A stretch of DNA of 64,000 nt from contig NZ_BMKK01000002.1 in NCBI RefSeq assembly GCF_014644295.1, positions 434,001 through 498,000 of the forward strand. The letters are read 5' to 3'. The DNA comes from Emticicia aquatilis. GTDB lineage: Bacteria > Bacteroidota > Bacteroidia > Cytophagales > Spirosomataceae. Shown piece by piece: positions 44,663-52,795 of this stretch; within the stretch, counting starts at the first letter, position 1; each line of letters starts with the position of its first letter. Both the position numbers and the translations under genes were made by a program. The notes under the pieces were generated by a model. That model did no database searches and was not told the origin of the DNA. It was given only the letters and a program-made list of their open reading frames with translations.

Positions 44663-45028
44663 ATGATGAGACTTATGGAGTTAGTTGGACAATATCTGAT
44701 GGCCGGATTTTTTGTATTTGCAGGAATTTCGCACTTTACAAAGAAAAACTTTTTTATGAAAGCCATGCCACCGTACATTCCGAATCACGAAGAAATGGTG
44801 ATTATCAGCGGAATTGCGGAAATCATTCTCGGGATTGGACTACTTTTCAGCCAAACAAAACCTTTGGCAGCTTGGGGAATTATTTTATTGTTGATTGCGG
44901 TTTTTCCAGCCAATATTTATATGGCTACTTCGGGCAAATTCAAAAAAATACCACAGTGGTTACTGTGGCTAAGACTTCCGTTACAATTAGTATTGATTGC
45001 TTGGGCGTATTATTTAATTGATAATTGA
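44663..45028 (+). CDS. DoxX family membrane protein
   Basis: A 121-residue protein with four membrane helices, beginning LVGQYLMAGFFVFAGISHF, the usual DoxX start, followed by ISGIAEIILGIGLL. DoxX-like proteins are linked to quinone or redox functions in a few cases, but most are uncharacterised. It is convergent with the fructokinase gene; an imperfect hairpin overlaps its stop. Confidence 0.82.
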   Translation: MMRLMELVGQYLMAGFFVFAGISHFTKKNFFMKAMPPYIPNHEEMVIISGIAEIILGIGLLFSQTKPLAAWGIILLLIAVFPANIYMATSGKFKKIPQWLLWLRLPLQLVLIAWAYYLIDN

Positions 45029-45068
45029 GAATAGACAATGTAAAAACTACCATTATCCATTCTGCATT
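45023..45068. repeat. imperfect inverted repeat between convergent genes
   Basis: Arms 45023-45040 and 45051-45068, each 18 nt, pair at 14 positions around a 10-nt loop. It overlaps the DoxX stop codon and ends just before the fructokinase stop, so it may act as a weak terminator in both directions. Similar AATTGAGAAT-type spacers are common in these genomes. Confidence 0.45.
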
Positions 45069-45069
45069 T

Positions 45070-45954
45070 TTAATTCTCCATTATTAGTTTAACATCTTCT
45101 TCTGAAATTATTGGCGTGGCTCCTTTTTGAGTTGCCACAAAGGCCCCAACGGCACAAGCATATTTTAAGGCTTCGGCTGGTGTTTCGCCATTTAACCACT
45201 TTGTAATAAATGAAGCTAAAAACGAATCACCGCTTCCGATGGTATCGTTTACAGTTACTTTAAACCCTCCATGAGCTGAGATTTTATTATTTTCATCAAC
45301 AAAAAAAGCTCCATTACCTCCTCTCGTAACAATGATTCCTTTAAGATTATATCGCTCTTTAATGTAAATAGCGTTATTTTCCTCGTCAGAGTGCTGCCCA
45401 TACCAAGCACAAATCATTTCCAGTTCTTCGTCGTTGACTTTTACAATATCTGCTATTTCAAAAAGTTCATTGACAAGCCCTTCGGAGTAGAAAGGTTTTC
45501 TTAAATTAATATCCAAAACCCGCAATTTTGCAGACGATTGTAAAGTAAGAAGTGTATTTTTTGAAACCTCATTACGCAAAGCCAAACTACCAAAAACCAA
45601 CGCATCAGCTTCTTCAACCGCCGATTTAACATCTTCGGTAAAACAAATAAAATCCCACGCAACAGGTTCTATGATTGTGTAAGAAGGGCTTCCTTGCTCA
45701 TTTAAAGTCACCTCAACGATTCCTGTTTGATATTCATTTTTCTGAACGTTTTTCACCGATAAACCCCTGCTTTCTAAAAAAAAAGTAATTCCTTCGCCCA
45801 ATTCATCATCTCCAACGGCACTTATCATGGTGGCTTTCAAACCCAATTGATTGGCATGGACTGCTACATTCATGGGTGCTCCACCTGCAATTTTACCTGT
45901 TGGTAGTAAATCCCACAATACTTCTCCAAAACAAACTATATTTTTCTTCGACAT
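45070..45954 (-). CDS. fructokinase, PfkB family
   Basis: A 294-residue ribokinase-fold sugar kinase. It begins with CFGEVLWDLLPTG and GGAPMNVAVHANQLG, the PfkB signature 1, and carries signature 2 in NDTIGSGDSFLASF with the catalytic Asp. The N-terminus is typical of bacterial fructokinases, and the upstream gene encodes a GH32 fructanase, so a path from fructan to fructose 6-phosphate is likely. Confidence 0.88.
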   Translation of the reverse strand: MSKKNIVCFGEVLWDLLPTGKIAGGAPMNVAVHANQLGLKATMISAVGDDELGEGITFFLESRGLSVKNVQKNEYQTGIVEVTLNEQGSPSYTIIEPVAWDFICFTEDVKSAVEEADALVFGSLALRNEVSKNTLLTLQSSAKLRVLDINLRKPFYSEGLVNELFEIADIVKVNDEELEMICAWYGQHSDEENNAIYIKERYNLKGIIVTRGGNGAFFVDENNKISAHGGFKVTVNDTIGSGDSFLASFITKWLNGETPAEALKYACAVGAFVATQKGATPIISEEDVKLIMEN

Positions 45955-45997
45955 TTTCTAAAATAATGACTTGTTGTATTAAATGAAAAATTAATTG

Positions 45998-46020
45998 GGA
46001 ACGTCCAAATAGGACATTCC
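45998..46020. repeat. short hairpin in the GH32-fructokinase gap
   Basis: GGAACGTCC (45998-46006) and GGACATTCC (46012-46020) form a 9-bp stem with one mismatch and a 5-nt loop. There is no T tract. It is GC-richer than its surroundings and may be a REP-like or RNA-processing element. Confidence 0.4.
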
Positions 46021-46047
46021 TACGGTTAAAATGAACTTTTAATAAAT

Positions 46048-47589
46048 CTATTTTTTAACCCAAATTGATTTCAATGGATGTATTGTTCCAGAAACCAATT
46101 CGGTGTTTCCGCCTTTGCTGTAAAGTTCGATTTTTGTATAATCTTCGGTCGGAAAAAATAAATCTGTCATGGCAATTTTTCCGCCATTTACGAAAACTTC
46201 GATTGAAGCATTATCAACTAAAGCTTTGATTGTCAACTCTTTGACATCATTAAACGGGGCTTTATGTTTCTTGGCAAATTTTGAGGAAAAATCAGACTTT
46301 CCAGCATTTGTCCGGTCAATAAAAATTTGTTTTGAAGTTTTATCATATCCAACAATCAATTTTTCGTTCTTTGAGTTTGATAAAACAAAGCCCAACTCTG
46401 TTGCGGTTGATGCAGATAAATCAAATGACAAATCTAATTCATTTAAAACCGATTTATTATCAATTGAGAGAGTATTAGTAATTGTCTGTTTTGGAATATT
46501 TGTACTCGAAATTCTTAAAGTTTCAAGTTGTTTGACTGGCATTTGAGCTAAACGGTAGCCATCAGGAGTATTAATTAATGTTAATTTTCGGGGAACTGTC
46601 ATTCCACTACGCCAAGTCGAAGTAGGCACTAAATTGGCGTAATCGTCCCAGTTCGACATCCAACCAATATAAATTCTTTCGTTATTGGGTGCATTAAACC
46701 ACGTTACACCCGCATAATTATCGGCACCATAATCTAACCAAAGTTTAGTTTCGGGCGAATTATCGTTAGTGAAAGTCTTTCCATCAAAATTACCAACAAA
46801 ATATTGCGTACCAGAGCCACCATTGATAGCACCACGACCAATATTTTGTATCAAAACCCATTTTTCTACTCCTGCTTCGGTTTTGAAAGAAATCAAATCT
46901 GGACATTCCCAAACACCGTCATTCACACTTTCTTTTAAACCAAATTCACTGGCTTTTTCCCATTCTTTAAGGTTGGGAGAAGTAAAAATCTCTAATTTCT
47001 TTCCTACTGCCAAAGGCATAATCCAGTGCTTGCTCGCTTCGTGCCAAAAAACTTTTGGGTCACGAAAATCAGTATCTCCTTTATTCGGTATTACTGGATT
47101 TTTCTCATATTTCGTCCAAGTTCGGCCTTTATCCAAGCTGTACGCAATTCCTTGAGATTCACGGTCGTTTCGTCCTAATTTTTCTTTCACCATATCGTGA
47201 TAAGTAAATATCGCAACCAATGGTTTTTCTTTTCCAGTCTGAAAACCCGTAGTATTATTTTCATCAACAACGATACTTCCCGAAAAAATATAACCTAATG
47301 AATCGGGGTAAAGAGCAATCGGGAGATGCTCCCAGCCAACTAAATCTTTACTGATGGCGTGTCCCCAATGCATTGGCCCCCAAACGGTGCTATCTGGGTA
47401 ATGTTGATAAAACATGTGATATTCTCCATCGTAGTAAACAAGTCCGTTAGGGTCATTCATCCAACCTTTTTCGGGTGTGAAATGGAATTGAGGGCGGTGT
47501 TGTTCTTGATAATAGGTATTTGTAGAGTCTTTCTTTTGTTGGCAAGCGAAACAAAAAAGCATAACGACAGCCAAAATGAGATTTTTCAT
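46048..47589 (-). CDS. GH32 fructan hydrolase (levanase/inulinase type), lipoprotein
   Basis: A 513-residue glycoside hydrolase family 32 enzyme. The five-bladed propeller shows WMNDPNG with nucleophile Asp46, FRDPKVFW (transition-state stabiliser) and WECPDLISF with the acid/base Glu. A C-terminal beta-sandwich occupies about residues 370-513. The N-terminus has a signal with Cys16 in FACQQ, consistent with a lipoprotein on the cell surface or periplasmic face. I start at 47589; a start 11 codons earlier would weaken the signal. The fructokinase gene follows after 93 bp. No SusCD pair is nearby. Confidence 0.9.
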   Translation of the reverse strand: MKNLILAVVMLFCFACQQKKDSTNTYYQEQHRPQFHFTPEKGWMNDPNGLVYYDGEYHMFYQHYPDSTVWGPMHWGHAISKDLVGWEHLPIALYPDSLGYIFSGSIVVDENNTTGFQTGKEKPLVAIFTYHDMVKEKLGRNDRESQGIAYSLDKGRTWTKYEKNPVIPNKGDTDFRDPKVFWHEASKHWIMPLAVGKKLEIFTSPNLKEWEKASEFGLKESVNDGVWECPDLISFKTEAGVEKWVLIQNIGRGAINGGSGTQYFVGNFDGKTFTNDNSPETKLWLDYGADNYAGVTWFNAPNNERIYIGWMSNWDDYANLVPTSTWRSGMTVPRKLTLINTPDGYRLAQMPVKQLETLRISSTNIPKQTITNTLSIDNKSVLNELDLSFDLSASTATELGFVLSNSKNEKLIVGYDKTSKQIFIDRTNAGKSDFSSKFAKKHKAPFNDVKELTIKALVDNASIEVFVNGGKIAMTDLFFPTEDYTKIELYSKGGNTELVSGTIHPLKSIWVKK

Positions 47590-47714
47590 AGGTTTTGAGT
47601 CAAGTATTAAAATTGTCTGCAATTAACAAAAATTTATTAGAAAAATTCTAAGTACAATACAATCAAAATTCACTCATAAACTATTTCTTATGATTTTAAA
47701 ACATTAGAAAAAGC

Positions 47715-47742
47715 AAACGGTCGCCAAATTTGACGACCGTTT
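47715..47742 (-). terminator. intrinsic terminator of the secreted-repeat lipoprotein gene
   Basis: 9-bp stem (47715-47723 with 47734-47742) carrying ACGGTCG/CGACCGT, loop containing CAAATTTG, followed on the minus strand by a T-rich stretch. It lies 37 bp beyond the stop at 47779. Confidence 0.8.
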
Positions 47743-47778
47743 ATGTTTTGTGGCTTTAAAGAAGAGTCAAAATTTTTA

Positions 47779-48603
47779 TTATAATGGTGCATCAGGCGTA
47801 TCCTTATTAACAATCGGCCAAACGCCTGGTCGTGGTACACTGACACCTTTATTTACACCACGTACTTTATTATCCGAACCAAAATAGTACAACGGCCAAC
47901 CTTTGTAAGTCAACTGATTTTTTCCAAACACAGTAATTGTACCAAATAAGCTTTTGTCAATTGCAGATGGAACATCTTTTAGATCTAGTCCAAAAATTGG
48001 CCATGTTCCATCGTTGCTGAAATCTGACTTAGTATAATTATTTTTATTCTTTTTATCATTGGCAAAACCATACAAAGTACGACCTGTTTCATCAACAAAA
48101 TACTGAGTATCGCCAGCACCTTCAGTGTATTTTGAAGTATATTGTTTTCCATCTTGACCAACTAATTGAGCATTTGCCAACATAATAGTATAAGTTGTTT
48201 TGGCAACATACCATTTACTACCTACATTTTCGCCTTTTACATCGCCAGCAGCGGCATCGCCACTGTATGTATAAAGCGGCCACCCTTTGAAAGTTGTTTG
48301 TTTTGTTCCATCTGCTCGAGTGATAGTACCAAAATCGGTTGCTATCAAGGTTGGGTCAACACTTGTCAAATCTACATAAAAAACTGGCCAGTTAGTCAAG
48401 CAGTTTCCTGAACACGCCGAAGTTCCGCTAACATCTGATGAGAAAAAATAGAGTGTTTTTCCTTGCTGATTAGTCAAAACAGTACCAAGAGTTGTGGTCT
48501 TTGCCATAATACCATAAGTTGGTTCGGATGCTTGTTTTTCGCAACCTACTACAATAAAGAATAAAAAACTTACGACAATGAGCAGATTAGAAATTTGTTT
48601 CAT
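47779..48603 (-). CDS. lipoprotein with secreted repeats
   Basis: A 274-residue lipoprotein (lipobox VVGC, Cys21). The body is built from copies of the bacterial secreted repeat of unknown function, each with a GKTLYFFS or GRTLYGFA strand and a later LTYKGWPLYYFGSD or FKGWPLYTYSGD unit; four such LY segments are visible in two pairs. CSGNCLTNWP is the typical two-cysteine loop. These proteins are often near redox or stress genes; the role is not known. Confidence 0.83.
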   Translation of the reverse strand: MKQISNLLIVVSFLFFIVVGCEKQASEPTYGIMAKTTTLGTVLTNQQGKTLYFFSSDVSGTSACSGNCLTNWPVFYVDLTSVDPTLIATDFGTITRADGTKQTTFKGWPLYTYSGDAAAGDVKGENVGSKWYVAKTTYTIMLANAQLVGQDGKQYTSKYTEGAGDTQYFVDETGRTLYGFANDKKNKNNYTKSDFSNDGTWPIFGLDLKDVPSAIDKSLFGTITVFGKNQLTYKGWPLYYFGSDNKVRGVNKGVSVPRPGVWPIVNKDTPDAPL

Positions 48604-48682
48604 GAGAATGAAGAATAAAGGTTCGTACTTAGTTTAACATAGGCTATACGTAAGAAAAAAAACTTAGGTTGCGTAGAAATGA

Positions 48683-48713
48683 AAAAGAGTTGCAAAAAAA
48701 TTGCAACTCTTTT
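48683..48713 (-). terminator. intrinsic terminator of the BNR/VPS10 gene
   Basis: Perfect 13-bp stem (48683-48695 with 48701-48713) around a 5-nt A loop, with the minus-strand side ending in a T run. The gene ends 22 bp upstream of it on the minus strand. Confidence 0.9.
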
Positions 48714-48734
48714 AGAAATTTGATGTAATACATT

Positions 48735-51710
48735 TTACTTCATTGCAGATTCAAATTTTGCCAATAATTCTTTAGCACTTATAACCGCCTGCGTAGTTGG
48801 CTTACTATCAGCATCTTGCAAAATATTATGAACCGATGCCAAGCCTGATTGAATCTTTTTTAAATTTGCTTCTTTTGCATCAAATTGCTTTAAGCCTTCT
48901 TCGGTCATTCTGATTCTTTGACGTAAATCTTTCATTTTTGCCAATTCATCTTGTATTTTCATACGTCCTTCGTAGCAAGCCAATGATAAATCATGCTGAA
49001 GTTTCAAATCTATTGCCGAAGTTTTTACACGTGGGTCCATTTTTACTAAAAAAGTTTGTTCGTAAGATTTCCCATTTACTGTCAATTTAGCTATATAATA
49101 ACCTGGCATCACCCACGGAGAAGTAGCATCGGGAGCTGTATTTTGATAAACTGCCGAAATCGGATAAGATGGAGGCAAATTTAATGGAGGATAATGTAAA
49201 TCCCACATAAAACGATGAGAACCAGCCTCTGCCGAAAGTATTTGCTGCGGGCGAATCCAATAATGAGGAATATTCAAATCGGGTAATTCGTAAGGTTTGT
49301 CATCGCTTGAAAACTTACGAATTAACTTTTTTGATGAGTCGAAAATTTCAAGAACTACGGGATTATTAATTTTATCTTTCAAATAATAATTGATAATTGC
49401 CCCATCAGGTGGATTTTGCCCTTGAGGTTCTTCCTGTGTTATTGGTGTATCGGTATAAGTACTCCAACGCACTCTATAAGTATTCTGTGGTTTGTATAAA
49501 AACGCCTCGTTTTTTGTAATTTCCTCAGAAACTTGACGTAATGGCGTAATATCATCTAAAATCCAGAAGCTACGTCCGTGAGTACCAACTACAATATCAT
49601 CATCTTTGATTACCAAATCTCTGATACTGGTTGCGGGCATATTGAGTCTGAGAGACTGCCAATTTTCGCCATCATCAAACGATACATAAACCGCATTTTC
49701 AGAACCTGCCAATAACAAGCCTTTGCGAGATGGGTCTTCACGAACGGTATTTATTGGCTCATTTGGTAATCCTTTTACGATTTCTTGCCAAGTTTTACCG
49801 CCATCTTTTGTACGGAAAATATGCGGACGTTGGTCATCAAGTCTAATTCTATTCACGGCCACATAAGCCACATTTTTATCAAATTGCCCAGCATCAATTT
49901 GTGAAATTTTTGACCAAATCCAAAATTCATCTTTTTCACCTTGTGGTGTGGGTGGAGTTACATTTTGCCAAGTTTTTCCACCATCTTTTGTTACATGAAT
50001 TAAACCATCGTCAGTACCTGCCCAAATGACATTAATATCTTTTGGTGATGGTGCAACAGCATAAATCACTCCACGGCGAGGCATTTTTTTCATTGCGTCG
50101 GTAGTAAAAACATTGAAACTTGCTGGAAGTTTATCATAGCTTTCACGAGTCAAATCTGGACTAATTACTTCCCACGAATCACCGCCAGTTTTTGTTTTAA
50201 ACAATACATTTCCTGCAAAAAACAAAGATTTTTTATCGACTGGTGAAAACATTACAGGGGCCGTACGAATAAAGCGATACTTTCCAGAACGAACTGCTTC
50301 GGGGGCAATATTTTGTGTTTGACCTGTTCTTTTGTCATATTTGGTAATTTTTCCCCCATAAATAATGTTTGGGTCGAGTGGGTCGGCGGCTACATAACCG
50401 TATTCCTCCACTCCTACTGGATGCCAATCTCTGAATGTGATGATACCGTCATTTCCACGAGAGGCTATACCAACCGAACCACTTTCTTGCTGGCCACCGT
50501 AAACATTATATGGAAATGCGTTGTCGGTGCTAACATGGTAAAACTGTGCGGTTGGTTGATTATACCAAGATGAAAAAGTTTGCCCTCCATTGACTGTTAT
50601 AATGGCTCCTTGGTCGGCTGCCAAAAGCATAATGTCGGGGTTATTTGGATTTATCCAAAGTCGGTGATAATCATCACCTCCTGGAGCTCCACGGAAGGCT
50701 GTCCAAGTTTTTCCAGCATCTTCTGATTTCCAAGTATCAACATCAGCACTAAATACGATGTCTGGGTTTGTTGGATGCACTTTTACTTCCGCAAAATCAC
50801 TTCCACGCCCCCAAATTCTTGGGTCTTGGCTCACAAGCGTCCAAGATTCTCCCGCATCGATTGATTTGAAAACGCCACCGCCTTCGGGAGAGTCAACAGT
50901 TGCGTACATTCGTTTTGGGTCGCTTGGAGCAATGCAAAACCCTATTCGGCCTAAACCCTGCTCATAAGTTGGAAGTCCTTTTGTAAGTTTTTTCCAAGTT
51001 GTGCCACCATCAGTCGATTTATACAAGCCACTTTCGGGGCCTTGCCAAGCACCATTTTCCCAAGGCCCTTGACGAGCCGCCCAAAGGTCAGCGTAAACAA
51101 TATTTGGATTTTTAGGGTCAATTGTTACTTGAATCGCACCTGTGTTTTCATCTTTATATAATACTCTTTCCCATGTTTTACCGCCATTGGTTGTTCGATA
51201 AACACCTCTTTCGGTATTTGGCCCATACGGATGCCCCAAAACTGCGGCAAAAACTCGGTTTTCGTTGGTTGGGTCAATCGCTAAACCTCCAATTTGTTGA
51301 CCATCTTTCAGGCCAGTATTTACCCAAGTTTTACCCTCATCAGTTGATTTATAAACGCCGTTTCCTACTGATAAATCGGGGCGTTGAATTCCTTCACCCG
51401 ATGCTACATAAATGACATTGGGGTTTGATGGGGCAACGGCAACATCACCAACCGAACCAGTTGGTTGGTCATCAAAAATAGGAAACCATGTGCGGCCATA
51501 GTCGGTAGTTTTCCACACACCGCCATTGTTCACGCCTATGTAAAAGGCGTTAGGCTTTTGAGGAACTCCAACCGCTCCAACCGTTCGACCGCCACGATGT
51601 GGGCCAATCATTCGCCATTTCATGCTATCGAAAAGCGATGGACTATAACTTTGGGCAAAACTGCTGATACTTAGTAAGGAGAAGATTATACTAAAAACTT
51701 TAATTTTCAT
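48735..51710 (-). CDS. exported VPS10/BNR-repeat beta-propeller protein
   Basis: A 991-residue exported protein (signal ending SSFAQ). More than eight BNR/Asp-box motifs occur, such as STDEGKTWVN, TTNGGKTWER, STDGGTTWKK and TKDGGKTWQN, spaced like blades of one or two propellers similar to VPS10/sortilin and to GH33-like or photosystem assembly proteins. About residues 740-910 form a beta-rich module (YYLKDKINNPVVLEIFD) and the C-terminus is a helical tail. No sialidase catalytic triad can be seen, so an enzymatic role is not supported. It probably binds protein or glycan outside the cell. Confidence 0.78.
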   Translation of the reverse strand: MKIKVFSIIFSLLSISSFAQSYSPSLFDSMKWRMIGPHRGGRTVGAVGVPQKPNAFYIGVNNGGVWKTTDYGRTWFPIFDDQPTGSVGDVAVAPSNPNVIYVASGEGIQRPDLSVGNGVYKSTDEGKTWVNTGLKDGQQIGGLAIDPTNENRVFAAVLGHPYGPNTERGVYRTTNGGKTWERVLYKDENTGAIQVTIDPKNPNIVYADLWAARQGPWENGAWQGPESGLYKSTDGGTTWKKLTKGLPTYEQGLGRIGFCIAPSDPKRMYATVDSPEGGGVFKSIDAGESWTLVSQDPRIWGRGSDFAEVKVHPTNPDIVFSADVDTWKSEDAGKTWTAFRGAPGGDDYHRLWINPNNPDIMLLAADQGAIITVNGGQTFSSWYNQPTAQFYHVSTDNAFPYNVYGGQQESGSVGIASRGNDGIITFRDWHPVGVEEYGYVAADPLDPNIIYGGKITKYDKRTGQTQNIAPEAVRSGKYRFIRTAPVMFSPVDKKSLFFAGNVLFKTKTGGDSWEVISPDLTRESYDKLPASFNVFTTDAMKKMPRRGVIYAVAPSPKDINVIWAGTDDGLIHVTKDGGKTWQNVTPPTPQGEKDEFWIWSKISQIDAGQFDKNVAYVAVNRIRLDDQRPHIFRTKDGGKTWQEIVKGLPNEPINTVREDPSRKGLLLAGSENAVYVSFDDGENWQSLRLNMPATSIRDLVIKDDDIVVGTHGRSFWILDDITPLRQVSEEITKNEAFLYKPQNTYRVRWSTYTDTPITQEEPQGQNPPDGAIINYYLKDKINNPVVLEIFDSSKKLIRKFSSDDKPYELPDLNIPHYWIRPQQILSAEAGSHRFMWDLHYPPLNLPPSYPISAVYQNTAPDATSPWVMPGYYIAKLTVNGKSYEQTFLVKMDPRVKTSAIDLKLQHDLSLACYEGRMKIQDELAKMKDLRQRIRMTEEGLKQFDAKEANLKKIQSGLASVHNILQDADSKPTTQAVISAKELLAKFESAMK

Positions 51711-51795
51711 GTGTTTTTGAGGGTTTGGTGAAGGTAATTTATTTGGAGTTTAATTTATGAAAAAACTTTTTACTTTGACTACTTTTTCACAATGA

Positions 51796-51811
51796 ACAAT
51801 TTAGAAATCGG
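51796..51811. repeat. 16-bp intergenic direct repeat, copy 1
   Basis: ACAATTTAGAAATCGG occurs here and again at 52758-52773, flanking the sugar isomerase/epimerase gene. Function is unknown. Confidence 0.5.
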
Positions 51812-51837
51812 AACACTGAATTGATAGTTCTACAAAA

Positions 51838-51861
51838 AAAGCCAAACTTTCGCTTGGCTTT
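51838..51861 (-). terminator. intrinsic terminator of the isomerase/epimerase gene
   Basis: 8-bp stem AAAGCCAA (51838-51845) with TTGGCTTT (51854-51861), 8-nt loop, followed on the minus strand by a run of seven T. It starts 9 bp after the stop. Confidence 0.85.
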
Positions 51862-51869
51862 CCTCATAT

Positions 51870-52727
51870 TTACTTCAAATTCTTCAAATATTCAATACTC
51901 AAAGGTACGTTTTCGAGTTCGTGTTCGCTTTCATCTTCAATGAAATAATGTTTGATTCCGATTTTTTTAGAAAGCTTAAAAATATTTTTCCAATCTGCTT
52001 GACCAGTTCCTAAAACTACATCATTTTCGGCTGGTGTGTGGCCAGAGAAATCTCCTACAACACCTTTTTTCAAGTCTTTTACGTGCATCAATTTCCATCG
52101 ATTACCGTATTTTTTTAGTAATCCTACTGGGTCTCCGCCTCCGTGAAGCACCCATAAAACATCCATTTCAAAAGATACATATTCTGGATTGGTATTTTTG
52201 AACATATAATCAAGCAAAGTGCTTTTTTCGTAAGGGCGGAACTCATATCCGTGTGGATGATAACAAAAAGTTAGGCCATTTTCTTTTAAAAATTTACCCG
52301 CTTTGTTGAATACTTCAACTGCTTTTTGGGCATCTTCGAGCGTAAAATTATCGCCTTTGTGAGGAATCCAAGCACACATCACGTATTTTGCTCCAAAAGT
52401 CTTGGCTTTTGTAACAATATCCATCGAAAGTTTTTCTAATTGCTCGTAACCCGCACCTGTCGAAGGAATGGCAATGCTTCTTGCATCACACATTTTTTTA
52501 TATTCCTCGTCAGTTACACCCTTTGCACCGCTTGTTTCGATTTCGGTGATACCCATTTTCTGAATTTTATCCAAAGTTCCAGCTACATCTTTCGGAAAAT
52601 GATTTCTGAATGTATATGCTTGCACTCCAAATGGATAGGTATATAGATTTTTGCTGCTTGGTTGAGCAAAAATATCTTGGTTGAAAGCGAGCATAATTAG
52701 CAGTGTAAAAAATGTTAGTTTTTTCAT
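51870..52727 (-). CDS. exported TIM-barrel sugar isomerase/epimerase
   Basis: A 285-residue protein of the xylose isomerase-like TIM-barrel (AP endonuclease 2) family with a signal peptide (ending DIFAQ), so it works outside the cytoplasm. Likely metal ligands are in FCYHPHGYEF, FEMDVLWV, LMHVKD and FIEDESE. Such exported barrels accompany Gfo/Idh/MocA and GMC oxidoreductases in Bacteroidota and have been linked to isomerisation or elimination of 3-keto-glycosides. The exact reaction here is inferred only. It follows the GMC oxidoreductase gene, with a 68-bp gap. Confidence 0.82.
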   Translation of the reverse strand: MKKLTFFTLLIMLAFNQDIFAQPSSKNLYTYPFGVQAYTFRNHFPKDVAGTLDKIQKMGITEIETSGAKGVTDEEYKKMCDARSIAIPSTGAGYEQLEKLSMDIVTKAKTFGAKYVMCAWIPHKGDNFTLEDAQKAVEVFNKAGKFLKENGLTFCYHPHGYEFRPYEKSTLLDYMFKNTNPEYVSFEMDVLWVLHGGGDPVGLLKKYGNRWKLMHVKDLKKGVVGDFSGHTPAENDVVLGTGQADWKNIFKLSKKIGIKHYFIEDESEHELENVPLSIEYLKNLK

Positions 52728-52754
52728 TATTGATTATTTAGAGATTGAAAATTA

Positions 52755-52795
52755 AAGCACAATTTAGAAATCGGGTCGACGAAGCGATTGTGCTA
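52755..52795. repeat. inverted repeat with second copy of the 16-bp sequence
   Basis: GCACAAT and ATTGTGC flank an inner AATCG/CGATT pair, giving a structured 40-nt hairpin between the isomerase and GMC genes. It contains the second copy of ACAATTTAGAAATCGG (52758-52773). On the minus strand it follows the GMC stop and may act as a weak terminator or processing site. Confidence 0.45.

Noticed and set aside
44951-44968. CCACAGT/ACTGTGG palindrome
   Set aside because: It lies inside the DoxX coding sequence and is explained by codon content. No regulatory role can be supported.
48735-51710. Sialidase function for the BNR-repeat protein
   Set aside because: The Asp-box repeats are present but the catalytic Arg triad and Tyr/Glu pair of GH33 are not recognisable.
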